From: Nageia nagi | Taxonomy: Eukaryota; Pinophyta | NCBI GenBank assembly: GCA_050084985.1 | Contig: JBITNC010000002.1 | Span: 29,636,001 to 29,700,000, forward strand | Reading direction: 5' to 3' | DNA length: 64,000 bases | Shown here: piece by piece, positions 22,198 to 35,000 of the stretch | Layout: each line of letters begins with the position of its first letter | Numbering within the stretch: the stretch's first letter is position 1 | Translations under genes and position numbers: made by a program | The notes under the pieces: generated by a model | Told to the model about the DNA's origin: nothing | Database searches by the model: none | Seen by the model: the letters and a program-made list of their open reading frames with translations, nothing else

Positions 22198-23800
22198 ATG
22201 GAGTCAAAAAAATACAAAGATATGGATGAATTCAAGGCATTTCTAAAAAGGAGGTGGGAAATTTTGAATATGGTTTGAAATGAAGAAATAACTATTCTAG
22301 TGAACTAAGAAAGACACACAGGAACAAGCATATGTAAACACTCTTCGTAATGAGCTTGCAAACATGAAGAAAGATCTCATGGAAGCAAGAAAAAGCTTGA
22401 GTAGTTTGAAAAGAGAATATGAAGCATTAGAGGTTAGGTATGATGATATAGATGGAGCTCTGATGGAAACATAAGAGGAGAGTGTTGAATGGAAAAGAAA
22501 ATGTGAACTAGCCCAAGTAACATTGCAAGAGGCTACAATATTACTATAGCAAAAAGAGAAATTCTTAAAGGCATAATTTGAAACCACTCTACAACAAAAG
22601 GAAGAAGAATTAGGATTCCTTCACAAAAGGGATTTTGACTTTAGTTCAACCATAAAATTAAAGGATACATAGATATCAAAATTCCAATAGAAATTGATCC
22701 ATAAAGATAAGTTGATCAAGTTTACTTAAAGGGAAATAAAAGACATAGAGGCAAAGTATTAGGCCCTTTTGGATAAGACTAGAGCTGAAATTAAGGAGGG
22801 TAAGTAGAAAGCTGAAAAGACACACTTGCAAGTTAAAATATCTAAGGTAGCATGGAATAAAAGGGAAAGCCAACTAATGGAATATAATCATATGGAAGAA
22901 CTTAAGACTACATATGCAAAGGATGAAATTACTAAGATGATGATTGCTCTTGAAGAAGGCAAATTTGATGCAAGCAAATTCAAAGATGACATTGAAAGTA
23001 TAAGAGCAAAATTGTTATGCTCAAAGAGAAATTACTAAATAAGGAGGTAGAGTTGTAGAATATTATTCAATAAAATGAAGATTTGAAGACTATAAGTGTG
23101 GCATATTTTAAGAAAATCAAGAAATCAGAGTAGTCGTTACTTATAACTATAGCAAAAGTAACTATCACTAGAGAAGATTATAAAAGATTGAAAAAATATT
23201 ATGCAAAAAAGGAACTTCAGTATAAAGTAAGACTTCATAATATTAAGCAGGAATCAAATGAAGTTGCTAAGAGGATTTTTTAGTTGGAAAAAAATGGTGA
23301 TGGTTATAAAAGAAGATAATTTTTTCTTATCTCAATCTTTGGATAGAGCTCAAAGGGATAAGGAGAACTTAATGGACATAAATATGAATCTAGAACATCA
23401 GCTTTATGATAGGAAGGTAGAGAGGAAAGAGGATGTTGCTTTATAATAAGTGAATTGCAATTTATCACTCAAAGTGTGGAGTCTAGACATTAGGATTATG
23501 GCTACCTCCCATGCCATAATATTATACAAAGGTCTTCAAATGTGCAATGTTCAAGTTATATTTCATAAATCACTCAAAGAGGAGATTAGAAATATGTTGT
23601 GGACAAATTTGAAGAAGGAATTTAGAACCAAAGTACCATATTATACCTTGATTTTATAAGCTTCACATAAAAGAGCAATTAAAGTAGGCACGTTGAAGGT
23701 TTGGGAGCATGATATCATGCTATTAAGCATCATTCATAAGGTTGCAAATGTATTTATACAGTTTGCAACTTATTTGGGCAACTTGGTGCATATAAAATTA
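22198..23800 (+). pseudogene. Decayed coiled-coil protein of the array, first copy
   Basis: It starts MESKKYKDMDEFKAFLKR and continues, through several stops and frame changes, as heptad-rich helix (for example LRNELANMKKDLMEARKSLS, then MEYNHMEELKTTYAKDEI). The C-terminal part reads MATSHAIILYKGLQMCN and HKVANVFIQFATYLGN. No Gag, protease, RT or integrase motif is present. I do not recognise the family; by position it takes the place of gag in a non-autonomous element. A structural (Gag-like) role is only a guess. Confidence 0.5.
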
Positions 23801-24049
23801 TCCAACAAGGTTTAGAAAGGCTCTAAGATACTTGGGAGATAATTTTGGAAGGTTTCTTTGGCATAACATGAATACTTCATGATATTTATTAGCAAACTTG
23901 AAAGGTGATAACAAATTGGAACCTTTGTGATGATACTTTTTACATGTAACATCATAATTCTACATGGTAATCATGAAGAACCTACTCTATAAGAAAATTG
24001 GGATACTATCAGCTTAGTATATGTCTTAACATTGCCTGGGGTCAAGAAT

Positions 24050-24065
24050 TTTGGAGGGGTGAACT
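24050..24065 (+). other. Polypurine tract before LTR 2
   Basis: TTTTGGAGGGGTGAACT directly before TGTAATGTCCCC; expected plus-strand primer. The matching tract before LTR 3 is TTTGGAAAGGTGATCT at about 27788-27803. Confidence 0.7.
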
Positions 24066-25797
24066 TGTAATGTCCCCAATTTTTAAGGTTTCATTTGTTT
24101 TTGGTTTTGAGAAGGTTACATCTTCTACAAGCCAAAAATGGATGTTTCAACACCAAAAATGGAAAGAGGACCTTGTGCCAATGATTTTGATAGGTTACAA
24201 GAGCTATTTTCATCATGAAATGAGGACATTATGGCACTTTGAAGTTCACCTATCGAACCAATCTAGTCATATCAAATGCATGCATGGGAATCTAGAATTT
24301 TATTTTCTAATTTTCTCTCAGAAAGGTGATGTCCTTACTTTAAGGATGTGCAATGATTGCTTAGTTAATTTAGGAGTGTTTTATATTTAGTTAAGAGCAT
24401 TTCATTATAATAATCCCTTTATTGTAAGTACCACTTAGAGATTAATTAATTGCTTCAATTATGGGACATTGGGCCTACTTTAGTATGATAGGAGTAATTT
24501 AGTGAATTGATAAAATGTCAATAATGTTGTATTTGGAATACCAAGGTAATTATAATTGTAAATGCAATATTAGTCTCATCAAATGATGCATTGCATGTTT
24601 TATCCTTGATGATTGTAATATTAGCATTAAATGTATTTCTAGTCATTAGTGCTCCCCTCTTCGAGGTAGAGCATTCTCTTAGGTGAATTGCATCGATTAT
24701 GAGGATATTTGGAGCTCCAAGATATGGTCTTAGTACTTTGAACTAGGCATTAGAAATATCCATACAAGTAAATGACCCTAGAATATGGATGTTGGGCATG
24801 GGAGCATCCCAAGATTCCACATTAGCATCCTAGGCATATGGACCAATAGCATTGATCATGAGGCACTTTGAAATCACTCCCTCTTGGATGTTGGCTTTTA
24901 TGGACCCTCAAATGTGATTTCACTTATCCCAAGGCTTCATATCTTAGACATTGAATACATGAGCACACAAATCATATTTCTCCACCATTGGATCATCCCA
25001 ATGAAGGATTAGAAGATGATCATCGTCACCTATAAATGGGGAACTCATAGTCATTATGAGATATACTAAATTTGATTATAAACCCTTTCTTTCAGATTGA
25101 GTGGAGGATCTATCCTAGCCACATGTGGGGTGACCTGCATTTGAGGTATTAGAGGGAGAAGAGGCTACCTTTGAACTTACTCTAGCCATATTGAGAGGAA
25201 TGTTATCAGTTCCATTAGAGTTGCTACAAAGGAGACCTGGTCTTGCCTCATTGCTTCTTGGATTGGTGGGCCCTGGAGCCATCCAAAATAACACCTATAG
25301 GAGATAATCTTGGTACAAACTCCATAGGTTGGTAAAAATATTGAAATTGCTCTACTCTTGTTATATTCAACATAATTACATTTTGTTATTGAAATATTAT
25401 TTTCAATCTCTCTATGCTTGGATGTTGGAATTGGAAGCATTGTTGCGTTATCGAATTGTTATTTTTCCTTCTAGGTTGCAACATTAGATTTGAAGTGCAT
25501 TTTTTATTGTTGGATTTCTGGAGTTATTTTAGCATTATTATTTCATAATTTTGCTTCTTGATTGAGTAGTTAGAATATTAGAGGTATTTGCATGTTTGAT
25601 TTTTTATTTTGATAAATATAGTTAGACACTGGGTTTGTGTGTGATTTTTGGATTAGTATTGCTAAAATTATCATCTCTATCAAGTTGTTAGATATTTGGA
25701 GCATTCTTGAGCTTAATTTGGCTAGTTTGAAGGCCAAAATCCAAACTTCCTCTCCTAGGGTACGTTTGAGGAGTGAGCCTGAAAATGGCTCATCACA
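24066..25797 (+). mobile_element. Second (shared) LTR of the array
   Basis: It starts TGTAATGTCCCC and ends GGCTCATCACA; TATA box CTATAAAT at about 25030. It is at once the 3' LTR of the first unit and the 5' LTR of the second. Confidence 0.85.
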
Positions 25798-25798
25798 G

Positions 25799-25811
25799 TG
25801 GTATCAGAGCC
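25799..25811 (+). promoter_or_regulatory. Primer-binding site, second unit
   Basis: TGGTATCAGAGCC one base after LTR 2, identical to the first site. Confidence 0.9.
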
Positions 25812-26729
25812 TTAATTCTACCATCATATTGGGAATCAAAGGCATCATTCATAGAGGGTTTCAAATTGAATATGAAGAAATATTAAAGATTGGGATACCT
25901 ACATCATAGTCGTATCACACAAAAGAATTACTGAGTAAAGTGGAGATCTTGCCCTTGCTATTGGGTAAGAGTTGAGGATTTTCTACTAAAAGAGATTATT
26001 GGAGGAGTTAGAGGATTTGTAAAAGACTCATTATGATATTCTATCATATCATAATGATATTTGCAGAGAATTCTTGCTATCCTGGTGAGGAATAGAGTTG
26101 AGCTAGCATCACAGTGGTCATTATGAAGGAGTTCTAAAGGATCTAGATACTCAGAGTAAGTCATTGGGGATATTGGATCCCTATCTCATTCCTCTGCCAA
26201 GTTGTTAGGCATATCTTCATCCTAATTCTAAATTTTAAGGATTAAGGGAGTTTCATACAGCTTGAAAAGGTACATTTTTAAAAAAATTTACAATTTTTAT
26301 TTCATGTTGAAGTTTGTTCTCGATTTACTTTTGAGTTTCAGGGAGGGATAAGGGTTTTCTAGAGAGTTTGAGAACATATGGGGCTAGATGTTGGTATTTT
26401 GGGAGCTATTTTATAGCCCATTTAGCATTTTGAGGGTCCTTTAAGGAGAATGTTAATATTATAAGGTCATTTTAGTGCTTAAAGCCACATTTTAGGACCA
26501 CTAGGAGTCATACGTTGGTATTCTAAGAGGGGTTTTGTGTTTGAAGTTAAATTTTGGGACCATTTAAGGATAGAGGTTACATTTTTGGGTCACTAGAGGC
26601 TAGAAATTGCACCACTAAGGGCATGTGTGAGCTTAGTTTTGCATTTTAAGCTCTCTAGAAGGTAGATGTTAGAGTTTTAAGTATTGTTTGGAGGTTCATG
26701 TTTTAAGTTTTAAGTTTTAAGATGATATT

Positions 26730-27580
26730 GAAAGCATAAGAGAAGAAAATATTATGCTTAAAGAGAAATTACTAAATAAGGAGGGAGAGCTGCATAATAT
26801 TCTCTAAGAAAATGAAGATTTGAAGACTAGTAGTGTGTCATCTTTTAAGAAGATCAAGAAATTGGAGCATTCATTACTTATAACTATAACAAAAGCAATA
26901 ACCACTAGAGAAGATTATGGAAGATTGTACCTTTTTTATTCAAAAAAGGAACTTCAGTATCAAGTAAGACTTCATAATATCAAGCAAGAATCAAATGAAG
27001 TTGCTAGGAGGAATTTTTAATTTAAAAAAAAGGGTTATGGTTCTCAAATGAGATCATTTTTACTTATCTCAATCATTGGATAGAGCTCAAAGGGATAAGG
27101 AGAACTTAATGAACATAAAAATGAAGCTAGAACATGAGATTTATGATAAGAAGGTAGAGAGGAAAGAGAACATTGGTTTGTAACAAGTGGATTACAATTT
27201 ATCATTCAAAGTGTGAAGTCCAGGCACTAGGATTATGGCTACTACCTATGCCATAATATTATACAAAGGTCTTAAAATGAGTAACATTCAAGTTACATTT
27301 CATCAATCACTCAATAAGGAGATTAGCAAGATATTATGGAAAGCTTTTAATAAGAAATTTACTTTCAAAGTACTGTATTATACCCTAATTTTAGAAGCTA
27401 CTCATAAAAGAGCAATTAAAGTAGTCTTGTTGAAGGTTTGGGAGCATGAGGTCATGATATTAAGAATCATTCACAAGGTTGCAAATGCACTTATACATTT
27501 TGCAACTTATTTGGGTAGGTTGGGGCACATCAAACTCTTTAACAAGGTTTGGAAAGGCTCTAAGATACTTGAAAGATAAT
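26730..27580 (+). pseudogene. Decayed coiled-coil protein of the array, second copy (5' part deleted)
   Basis: Similarity to the first copy begins abruptly at DDIESIREEN after an AGTTTTAAGTTTTAAG micro-repeat at 26705-26730. The region equivalent to about 22000-22985 of the first unit is missing. The C-terminal part is better kept: an open frame at 27235-27579 (114 residues, MATTYAIILYKGLKMSN to GSKILER) has no stop where the first copy has one. Confidence 0.5.
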
Positions 27581-27803
27581 TTTGGAAGGTGTCTTTGGCA
27601 CAAAATGAATACTTCATGACATTTCTTGGCATCCTTAAATGGCAACAAGGAATTGGAACCTTTGTGATCATAATTTTTGCATGCAACATCAGAATTGCAT
27701 AGGGGAATCATGAAGAACCTACTCTAGAAGCAAATTAGGATATTATTAGCTTAGCAGATGTTTTAGCATTGTTTGGGGTCAAGCAATTTTGGAAAGGTGA
27801 TCT

Positions 27804-28710
27804 TGTAATGTTCCTAACTTCTACAAGCTAGAAATGGATGCTTCAACATGCAAAATGGAAATAGGACCTCTTGCCAATGATTTTGACAACTTATAAGATC
27901 TATTTTGGTCATGAAACAAAGAAGTTATGGCACTTTGAAGTTCACCAATTGAACCAATCTGCTCATATTGCATGCGCGCATGGGAATCTAAAATTTTCTT
28001 TTCAAATTTACTCTTGGAAAGGTCACATCCTTCTTTTAAGGATGTGCAATGATTAGTTATTTAATTTAAGAGTGTTTTATATTTATTTAATCCATCACAA
28101 TTTCTACAGAGGAGACTTGGTCTTGTCTCATTGCTTCTAGGATTGTGAGGCCCTAGAGCCATCCAAACTAATCCAACAGGAGATAGTCCTAGTACAAACT
28201 CCATAGGTTGGAAAAAATATTGTAATTGCTCTACACTTGTTATATTCAATACAATTACATTTTATTGTCAAAATATTGATTTCTATCTCTTTATGATTGG
28301 ATTTTGGAATTGGAAGCATTATTTCATTATTGAATTACTATTTTTCCTTCTAGGTTGCAACATTGGATTTGGAGTGCATTTTTTATTATTCAATTCCTAT
28401 TTTATCTCTCCAATTGGTACATTGGTTTTTTAGAGGTATTTTGGTATTTTTACTTCATCATTTTGCTCCTTGATTGAGTTGTTGGAATAATGGAGGTATT
28501 TGCATGTTCAATTTTGTATTTTGATCAATATAGTTGGATGTTGGGTTTGTGTGTGATTTTTGGATTAATATTGATAAAATTATCATCTCTATCAAGTTTT
28601 TAGATATTTGGTGCATTCTTGAGCTTGTTTTGGCTAGTTTGAAGGTCAGAATCCAAATGTCCCTCTCCTAGGGCATGTTTAAGGATTGATCATGGAAACA
28701 ACTCATCACA
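27804..28710 (+). mobile_element. Third LTR of the array, internally deleted
   Basis: It starts TGTAATGTTCC and ends AACTCATCACA. At about 28085 it jumps from TTTTATATTTATTTAA to the region equivalent to about 25200 in LTR 2, losing roughly 0.8 kb including the TATA box. Confidence 0.85.
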
Positions 28711-29029
28711 TAATTTAATTTATTACTAGTTAATAAACTCCTTCACTTTTTCACATGGAAGGATTCAATATGTAACACAACATAAGTTACCTACTCTATA
28801 TTATGCACATGGAGATAGACAAGCATACACAATAAATAAGACACTAATCAAAATCTTATGTAATAAAATAAATAAGCATGGATATTGTTGGCATAACCAA
28901 CTTATACATTATGATATTATTGAATAGGAAGTAAAACCTTAGTTGGGGAAAATCCCTAGTTCTTAATTGATGGAGAGGAAGTTACCATGATATTATGTTT
29001 AGATATTCTTTCAATCAAGACTTTTTTTT

Positions 29030-29310
29030 AAGAAACATAATTTTATATAAAGATATTAGTGAAGAAATATATCAATCATTAGAAAATCTTAACAAAAAAA
29101 TGTATTCCATAGATAATGAAAGAACTTATCATAGGAGACTATAAAGGGCATATAATTTGAAATTTCAACAAAGAAAAGTTTATATGAGGGACATGGTACT
29201 ATGAAAAATCAAAATAATATCTATATAATTCGATGAAAAATGGTCCTTATTTCATAACTAAAAAAATTGGTTTTAGGGTATACAAACTAAAAATATTGAA
29301 AAGCACAATT
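29030..29310 (+). pseudogene. Possible gypsy integrase C-terminal remnant
   Basis: The frame KNGPYFITKKIGFRVYKLKI (29235-29295) resembles the GPY/F module that ends gypsy integrases. Just upstream EEIYQSLENLNKK and FQQRKVYMRDMVL look like the linker with K-x-F-x-x-G-D-x-V-L. Stops interrupt it and nothing else of an element is visible, so this is tentative. Confidence 0.35.
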
Positions 29311-30239
29311 ATTCTAAATTTAAAAAACATCATTCATATTTTATTTAATTATATTTTTAATATAATATTTTCTTTTGAATTACATGTTTCCTATATAGGT
29401 TTATCATATATGCCCTAAAAGGGAGGCAATTCATACATATTTCTCATTGAAATTCTACACACTATAATGATTTTTGTAAATATTGCAATGGTTTTTCTAA
29501 TGCTCATTTTATCACATCTTTTTGTTGAAAATTTTACAATAGTCATAAGATAATATAATCATAATTTTTAGATTTCAAAAATCTTGTAAATTTTGCATCT
29601 TATTAATTAGAATAGCCTTCAAGTATCACCTATAAATGCGATAATGTTTCTTAAAAGAGTGTAATATTTTTATGTTTTTCCAATATCTCTTAATCATGTT
29701 CTCACACCTATTTAATCATTTTTTCATATGGTCAACGAGTCATCATCATAATTATCTTTTTAGGTTTAGAAGTATAAGGTGTTTATATGTATGTAATCTT
29801 TGAGCATCTTTCATGCATCTTTTAAAAGTTTAGATTATATTTTCATCATTGTTTTTAATTTTGTTTTTCAATAGATATCCATATCCTTATTTTACTTCCT
29901 TGAAACATAAACAAGATTTCAATTAGGAATTTTTTTATATTTCAATAAAGGTAAAATCTAAACATTTAAAATGTAACTTTTGCTAAATTTAGTTTTCAAA
30001 CTTGACTAATGGGTCCCTTCATTCATATTCTAATATAACAATACTAATTTCATAGGAAAGTTTTGATTTCTTAATTAGTGTTTAACCCTCTTAGAGGAAA
30101 TGTGTATAATTTAGATTTATCTTACAAGAGCAAATTCTAAAGATATATATTATTTGAATGCAAAACATAGAAAAAGTCAAGAGCTCTCACAATGGAAGAG
30201 TCCTTCTACTCCATTCTTTTCATATTTGATCTTATAAAC
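29311..30239. other. AT-rich stretch, nothing recognised
   Basis: No repeat or coding similarity noted between the gypsy-like remnant and the short LTR at 30240. Confidence 0.5.
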
Positions 30240-30390
30240 TATTAGGAATTACATCATATATATAGTTTGTTGGAGGAAGAAGAAAAGTATGTTTGTTATC
30301 TTCAACACACTATTATGTATATAAATATTTACATCTATAATAAAATCGCTACAACAATATTCATAAATCTAATATGATATCGCAACAAGG
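30240..30390 (+). mobile_element. Left short LTR of a diverged pair, with primer-site trace
   Basis: TATTAGGAATTACATCAT starts the block; GTATGTTTGTTATCTTCAA, TATATAAATATTTACATC and CAATATTCATAAATCTA match the block at 40525-40700 in direct orientation. About 50 bases present there are missing here. TGATATCGCAACAAGG follows and resembles a copia primer site. The pair would enclose the LINE at about 30470-36130. Confidence 0.5.
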
Positions 30391-30529
30391 GATTGATGAA
30401 GTTGTAAAAATTAGTTTTATTCTCCTATTGTAATAATATATAGGAACTCCAACATAATTAATAGCTAGCATGGAGCGAGGTGAGGAGAGGGTGGAGAGCG
30501 TGGGAGAGCTTGGTGGGTCAGGGACAATG

Positions 30530-32086
30530 GCAGGCAGCAAAGGCGAAGCTAGTTTGATTCTTGAGGTGTAGGTGAGCATGGATTTGGATGGTAAGACTTA
30601 TCTTGATTCAATTTCAAAGGCAATAGTTGACACTAAGCCTCTGAATCTAGTTGATTGTCTAAATGTGAATACAACAAATCAGAAAAAAAATTTCCTATGC
30701 TTAAGTGGTAAGAGGATTAAGTGTCTCTCCTTTGGAAACATGCTTAAATATTCAAGCTACAAAGGGGAAGCTTATAATACCCCTTGAAATTATTAATATT
30801 TACATGGAGGAAGGTGTTCTAAATCTTGCAGTCAAGTTTCCTAAACCACATTAGGATATAGATTCTGTGCAACAATGTGCCTTTCAAAAATGGAAAATGA
30901 GTGGTAGGTTTGACATAGTCATTCTTATAAATGGTTTCTTTTTTATTAAATTTTTTTTGGGTGAAGATATTCAAAAACATTTGTATGGGGGACCTTGGAT
31001 GGTTGGGAAGGGAGCTTTATTCATGATGAAATGGGTTCCAGATTTTGATCCTAATACCCAACTTATTACTTTTATTATTTTTTGGGTCAAAATCCTAGGT
31101 CTCCCATTTCAATATTGGCACAATGAAATCTTAACGGGGATTGAAAACTAGATAGGAAATATCATTACCATTGATAATGCTACCAAGGAAAAATCCCACA
31201 TGATCTTTGAAAGATTATGTGTTAGTATTTTTCCCACTTTGAACCTCCTAGATTCCATTGGCTTAATCTAGAAGTTAGGGGAATGGTGTCAACTGATTGA
31301 ATATGAAAATCCTCCCTAGACATGTGAGGTATATAATCAAAAAGACCATGCCTCATCATAGTGTCCCTTGAAACTACAAGAAAAATAAAAGAAAAAACAT
31401 CAAGGTAAGAAAGGCCTAGTCTAGAAAACAAAGAAATTAGGTGAAACATCAAATCCAGTTGTCAAGGGGAATATGAATATGGTTCTCATGCATAATGCTT
31501 TATCTAACTTGGAGGTTCATTCTTCTAAGGATGCTCTTATTAATAAGAAAATATTATTTCAAAAATCCATGGCCCATGTTGGGATGGGACCAATCATGGA
31601 AGAGGCCTTGTTAGCTATGTTAGATGATAAAGAGGAGGCTAATAGAATTTTGAAATAGAATGAGGGAGACTAGGAGGAGTCTTCCTCTAATGAGGAGTTC
31701 CTAGTGATTGGGGAGGAGTATCAAGGTGAGAGGGAAATTATTTCTCAAACCCAAGTGGTTGGTGACCCTCAAGTTGGCTTAATTAGCATGGTCCTAGATA
31801 GAGTTCCTAAAATGCAATTCCATATACCCTTAGAGACTAACCCAAAGCTTGAGGTTCAAGGTGACAAAGATTAGGACTCAGATTCTCAAGAGGAAAATAC
31901 TATTTCTAGCCTAGGCCATAAGGGTAAGAAGAAAAAGAAGAAGGTTCATGGTATGGTAGGTAAGGATCACCATGGTAGACCTTCTAAAGGAGTGTTGAGA
32001 TATCAAAAAATGAAAGTAGACATTGCTAAGGGATATCAAGCTACCCTATTCAAAGGTACAGGGAAAAAAGGAAAAATTATGAAGAA
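30530..32086 (+). pseudogene. LINE ORF1-like protein, decayed
   Basis: Plus-strand frames include MDLDGKTYLDSISKAIVDTK (30578-30787). The next, 30867-31151, reads GRFDIVILINGFFFIKF and LYGGPWMVGKGALFMMKW, typical of the domain (DUF4283) at the start of plant LINE ORF1. A zinc-knuckle remnant (CEVYNQKDHASS, stop, CPLK) lies at about 31320-31370. ORF1 proteins bind the LINE RNA. Frames change at least twice and stops are frequent. A basic tail (KGKKKKKKVHGM) lies at about 31920. Confidence 0.65.
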
Positions 32087-35000
32087 ATGAGAACCCTTTC
32101 TTGGAATGTTAGGGGAATTTGTGCCCCCAAAAGACACCAAAGCTTATTGGATTTAAAAATGATATGAGATCGGAGGTAATCCTCCTTCAAGAAACAAAGA
32201 TCACTGAAGGGAAAGAACTTATTATTAAAAATATTTTATGGAGGGATGAAAATTTTATTATTGTTCATGTGATTGGTAAGTCTAGAGGTATTTTATGTTT
32301 ATGGGATAGAAATAAATTAGAAGGTAAAATGATTGTTTGTAGGCCAAACGTTTTTTCAATTCTTTTCACTTCTTTGGATACCAAGGAGACCTTTATTGTT
32401 ACAAATATGTATGCTCCTACTACTTGTGTGGGAAGAAAAATCTTGTGGTATTATTTAAATCATATGAGGGAAGGCTATAGGGGCTTGAGTTGGATTATGA
32501 CAAGGGATTCAATTTATCCTTATACCCTTCTAAAAAGCAAGGGTTTGGTAGATGCTTTCATAGATAGTATACAAGATTTTGTTGATAGTAATAATCTTAT
32601 GGACTTGGAGCTTAGGAGAATTAAGTATACTTGGAACAATGGTAGGTGTGGAGCCTCTCATATCCAGTAAAAACTTGATAGAGTGCTTATATCTCAAGAT
32701 TGCATTGCTAAGTTCAAGGACTCTACTCTTATGGGTTACCCAAACTCTAGATCAGACCATAACCCCTACTATGGAAAACTTAGGAGAAAAGGAGATAATT
32801 TAATACCCCATTTTATTTTGAAAAAATATGGCTTACCCATGAGATCTTGGAAGAAAATATTAGAGTGTTATAGCAATAAAGCTTTTCTAGCTTACTCTTA
32901 ACTCAACTTGCTAAGAAATTAAGATTCATTAAGAAGAATATTAAGATTTGGAACAAAGAAATATTTGGTTTGATCTCCAAAAGGAAGGTTGACCTTCAAG
33001 AGCAATTAAGAATTCTTGAATATAAAATCCAGATATAGGGGTATTGTGACCTTAGGCCAATGGCATAGTACCCTTGAACAAGAGGAGATAATGTGGAAGC
33101 AAAATTCCAAGATCACTTGGTTCAAAGAAGGGGATAGGAATACAAATTGTTTTCATGTTACCACCTTAAGGCATAACAGTCATAGTTGTATTAGGGAGAT
33201 TCAATGTATGGATAGCTCCTTTACAAAGGACCTTACCAAAGTTAGAGAGGAAGGTGTCTCTTTCTTGCTCGATCTCCTTGGCCAAAATTTGATTTCTCAA
33301 TAGAGAGAAATTGGCAAGTTCAAAGAGAAAGAGATTCAAGCAAAAGTGTTTGAGATGGGAGGTTCCAAGGCTCTAGGTCCTGATGGCTTTCTTAGATGTT
33401 TCTTTTAATTTTTTTGGGAAATTATGTACAAGGATATTGTGATGGCAGTCCAAGAATTTCAAACCTCAAAAATCATGCCAAAAGATGTTAATTCCACCTT
33501 TGTATCTCCCATTCCTAAGGAGGTTGATGCTAATTCTTTTGGTAAGTTTTGCACTATCAGCTTATGTAATTTTGTTTATAAAATTATTTCAAAATTTATG
33601 GAAAATAGGTTTAAAACCATTCTCCCTCTTATCATTAGTCCTAATCAAGGGGGTTTTGTACATGGGAGGCAAATTTTGGATGGGATCATTACAGTTCATG
33701 AGGTTTACTCATTCTACCTTTAAATTTGGAAGGGATGGTATGTTGCTCAAACTTGACGGTAGTAAATCTTATGATAGAGTTGATTGGAAATTCCTATTAT
33801 TGGTGTTGCATAAGTTTGGATTCCAAGATGATTGGTTATCCCTTATTTAGGAATGTATTTCAAGTACTTCCTTATCTATGCTCATTAATGGTGCTACCAC
33901 AAGCTATTTCTTTGGAAAAAAAGGCCTCCACCAAGGTGATCCATTATCCCCCTTCCTCTTCATTATTTTGGTTGAAGCATTGGGGAGGAGTATTTAGGAG
34001 GCCACTTAGGTGGGAAAGATTGAAGGTATAAGACCTATGGTTGATCTCCCACTAGTATATTACCAATAATTTGTGAATGATACTTTGATCTCAACCAGAT
34101 ATTCTATTCCCCAAGATTATCATCTCAAGAAAATATTAGACCTTTATGAAGGATCTGCATGCCAAAAGATTAATTTTGAGAAAAGTAAGATATTTTTTCT
34201 AAACACAAGGATGATGGTCCAACAGAGAGTGGAAAATATATTCCATTGTGCTATAGGAGAATTTCCAACTCCCTATCTTGGCATATCCCTTTTGAAAGGT
34301 GGGATGAAGAAGGCTTTGTGGGATCTAATTATTGAATATTTTTCTAGGAAATTAGCAAGATGGAAGGGTGCTCTTCTGAGTTAAGGAGGTAAACTTTAGT
34401 TTATTAAATCTATTTTACAAATCTTGATGGTTTATTATATGTCTATCTTTAAGATGCCACAAAGTTGTCAGATAAGTTAATCTCAATTCAGAGAGACTTT
34501 CTTTTGGAATGGCATAAAGGAGAAAAAGAGGATGGCATTGGTGGTTTGGAAGAAGGTTTGCTTATGTTTCAAATAAAAATCATAAAGATGAATCTTTATC
34601 TGATGGATAAGGTAGCTTGGAAGGTTGCTATTGGAGCGGATTTTCCTTGGGTTAGGATTATCAAATCCAAATACCTCCCTAATTCCACATTTTTGGAAGA
34701 GGTAAATCCAAGGGTAGGCTCTTTCTTTTGGAATGTTCTCTAGTGTACCAAGGTTTTCCTCAAAAATCATAGATGTTGGATTATTTGAGATGGGAGAAGA
34801 GTTCACTTTTGGAAGGATAGTTGGTGACTAAAGTCCCCACTTTGAGAGCAAGAGGAACTAGCTATTTTTATGAGGAACCTTATTCAAAAATATAGAAGGA
34901 AGGTACAAAATTATATTTCTTAGGGGGAGAGGTAGTCTTAGAAGTTGTTGAATTTAGATCATCCTTCAAATTCTCAAAAGTAGGATTTGGCTACTTGGAA

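Larger units (their letters stand above)
18842..28710 (+). mobile_element. Tandem LTR-internal-LTR-internal-LTR array of a non-autonomous element
   Basis: Three LTRs (18842-21031, 24066-25797, 27804-28710) start TGTAATGT and end CATCA(C/T)A. LTRs 1 and 2 are each followed by a G and a perfect TGGTATCAGAGCC primer site; LTRs 2 and 3 are each preceded by a purine-rich tract. The whole block is flanked by a single 5-bp duplication TAATT (18837-18841 and 28711-28715). This fits one insertion enlarged by unequal recombination between LTRs. The interior codes only for a decayed coiled-coil protein and shows no protease, integrase or RT, so it is a large retrotransposon derivative. Confidence 0.85.

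Noticed and set aside
22297-22873. Minus-strand frames of 65-96 residues
   Set aside because: Antisense to the coiled-coil frame; hydrophobic composition is the mirror of Lys/Glu-rich codons.
30361-30579. Minus-strand frame rich in Pro and Ser near the LINE start
   Set aside because: Opposite the 5' end of LINE ORF1; no homology, and the plus strand explains the region.
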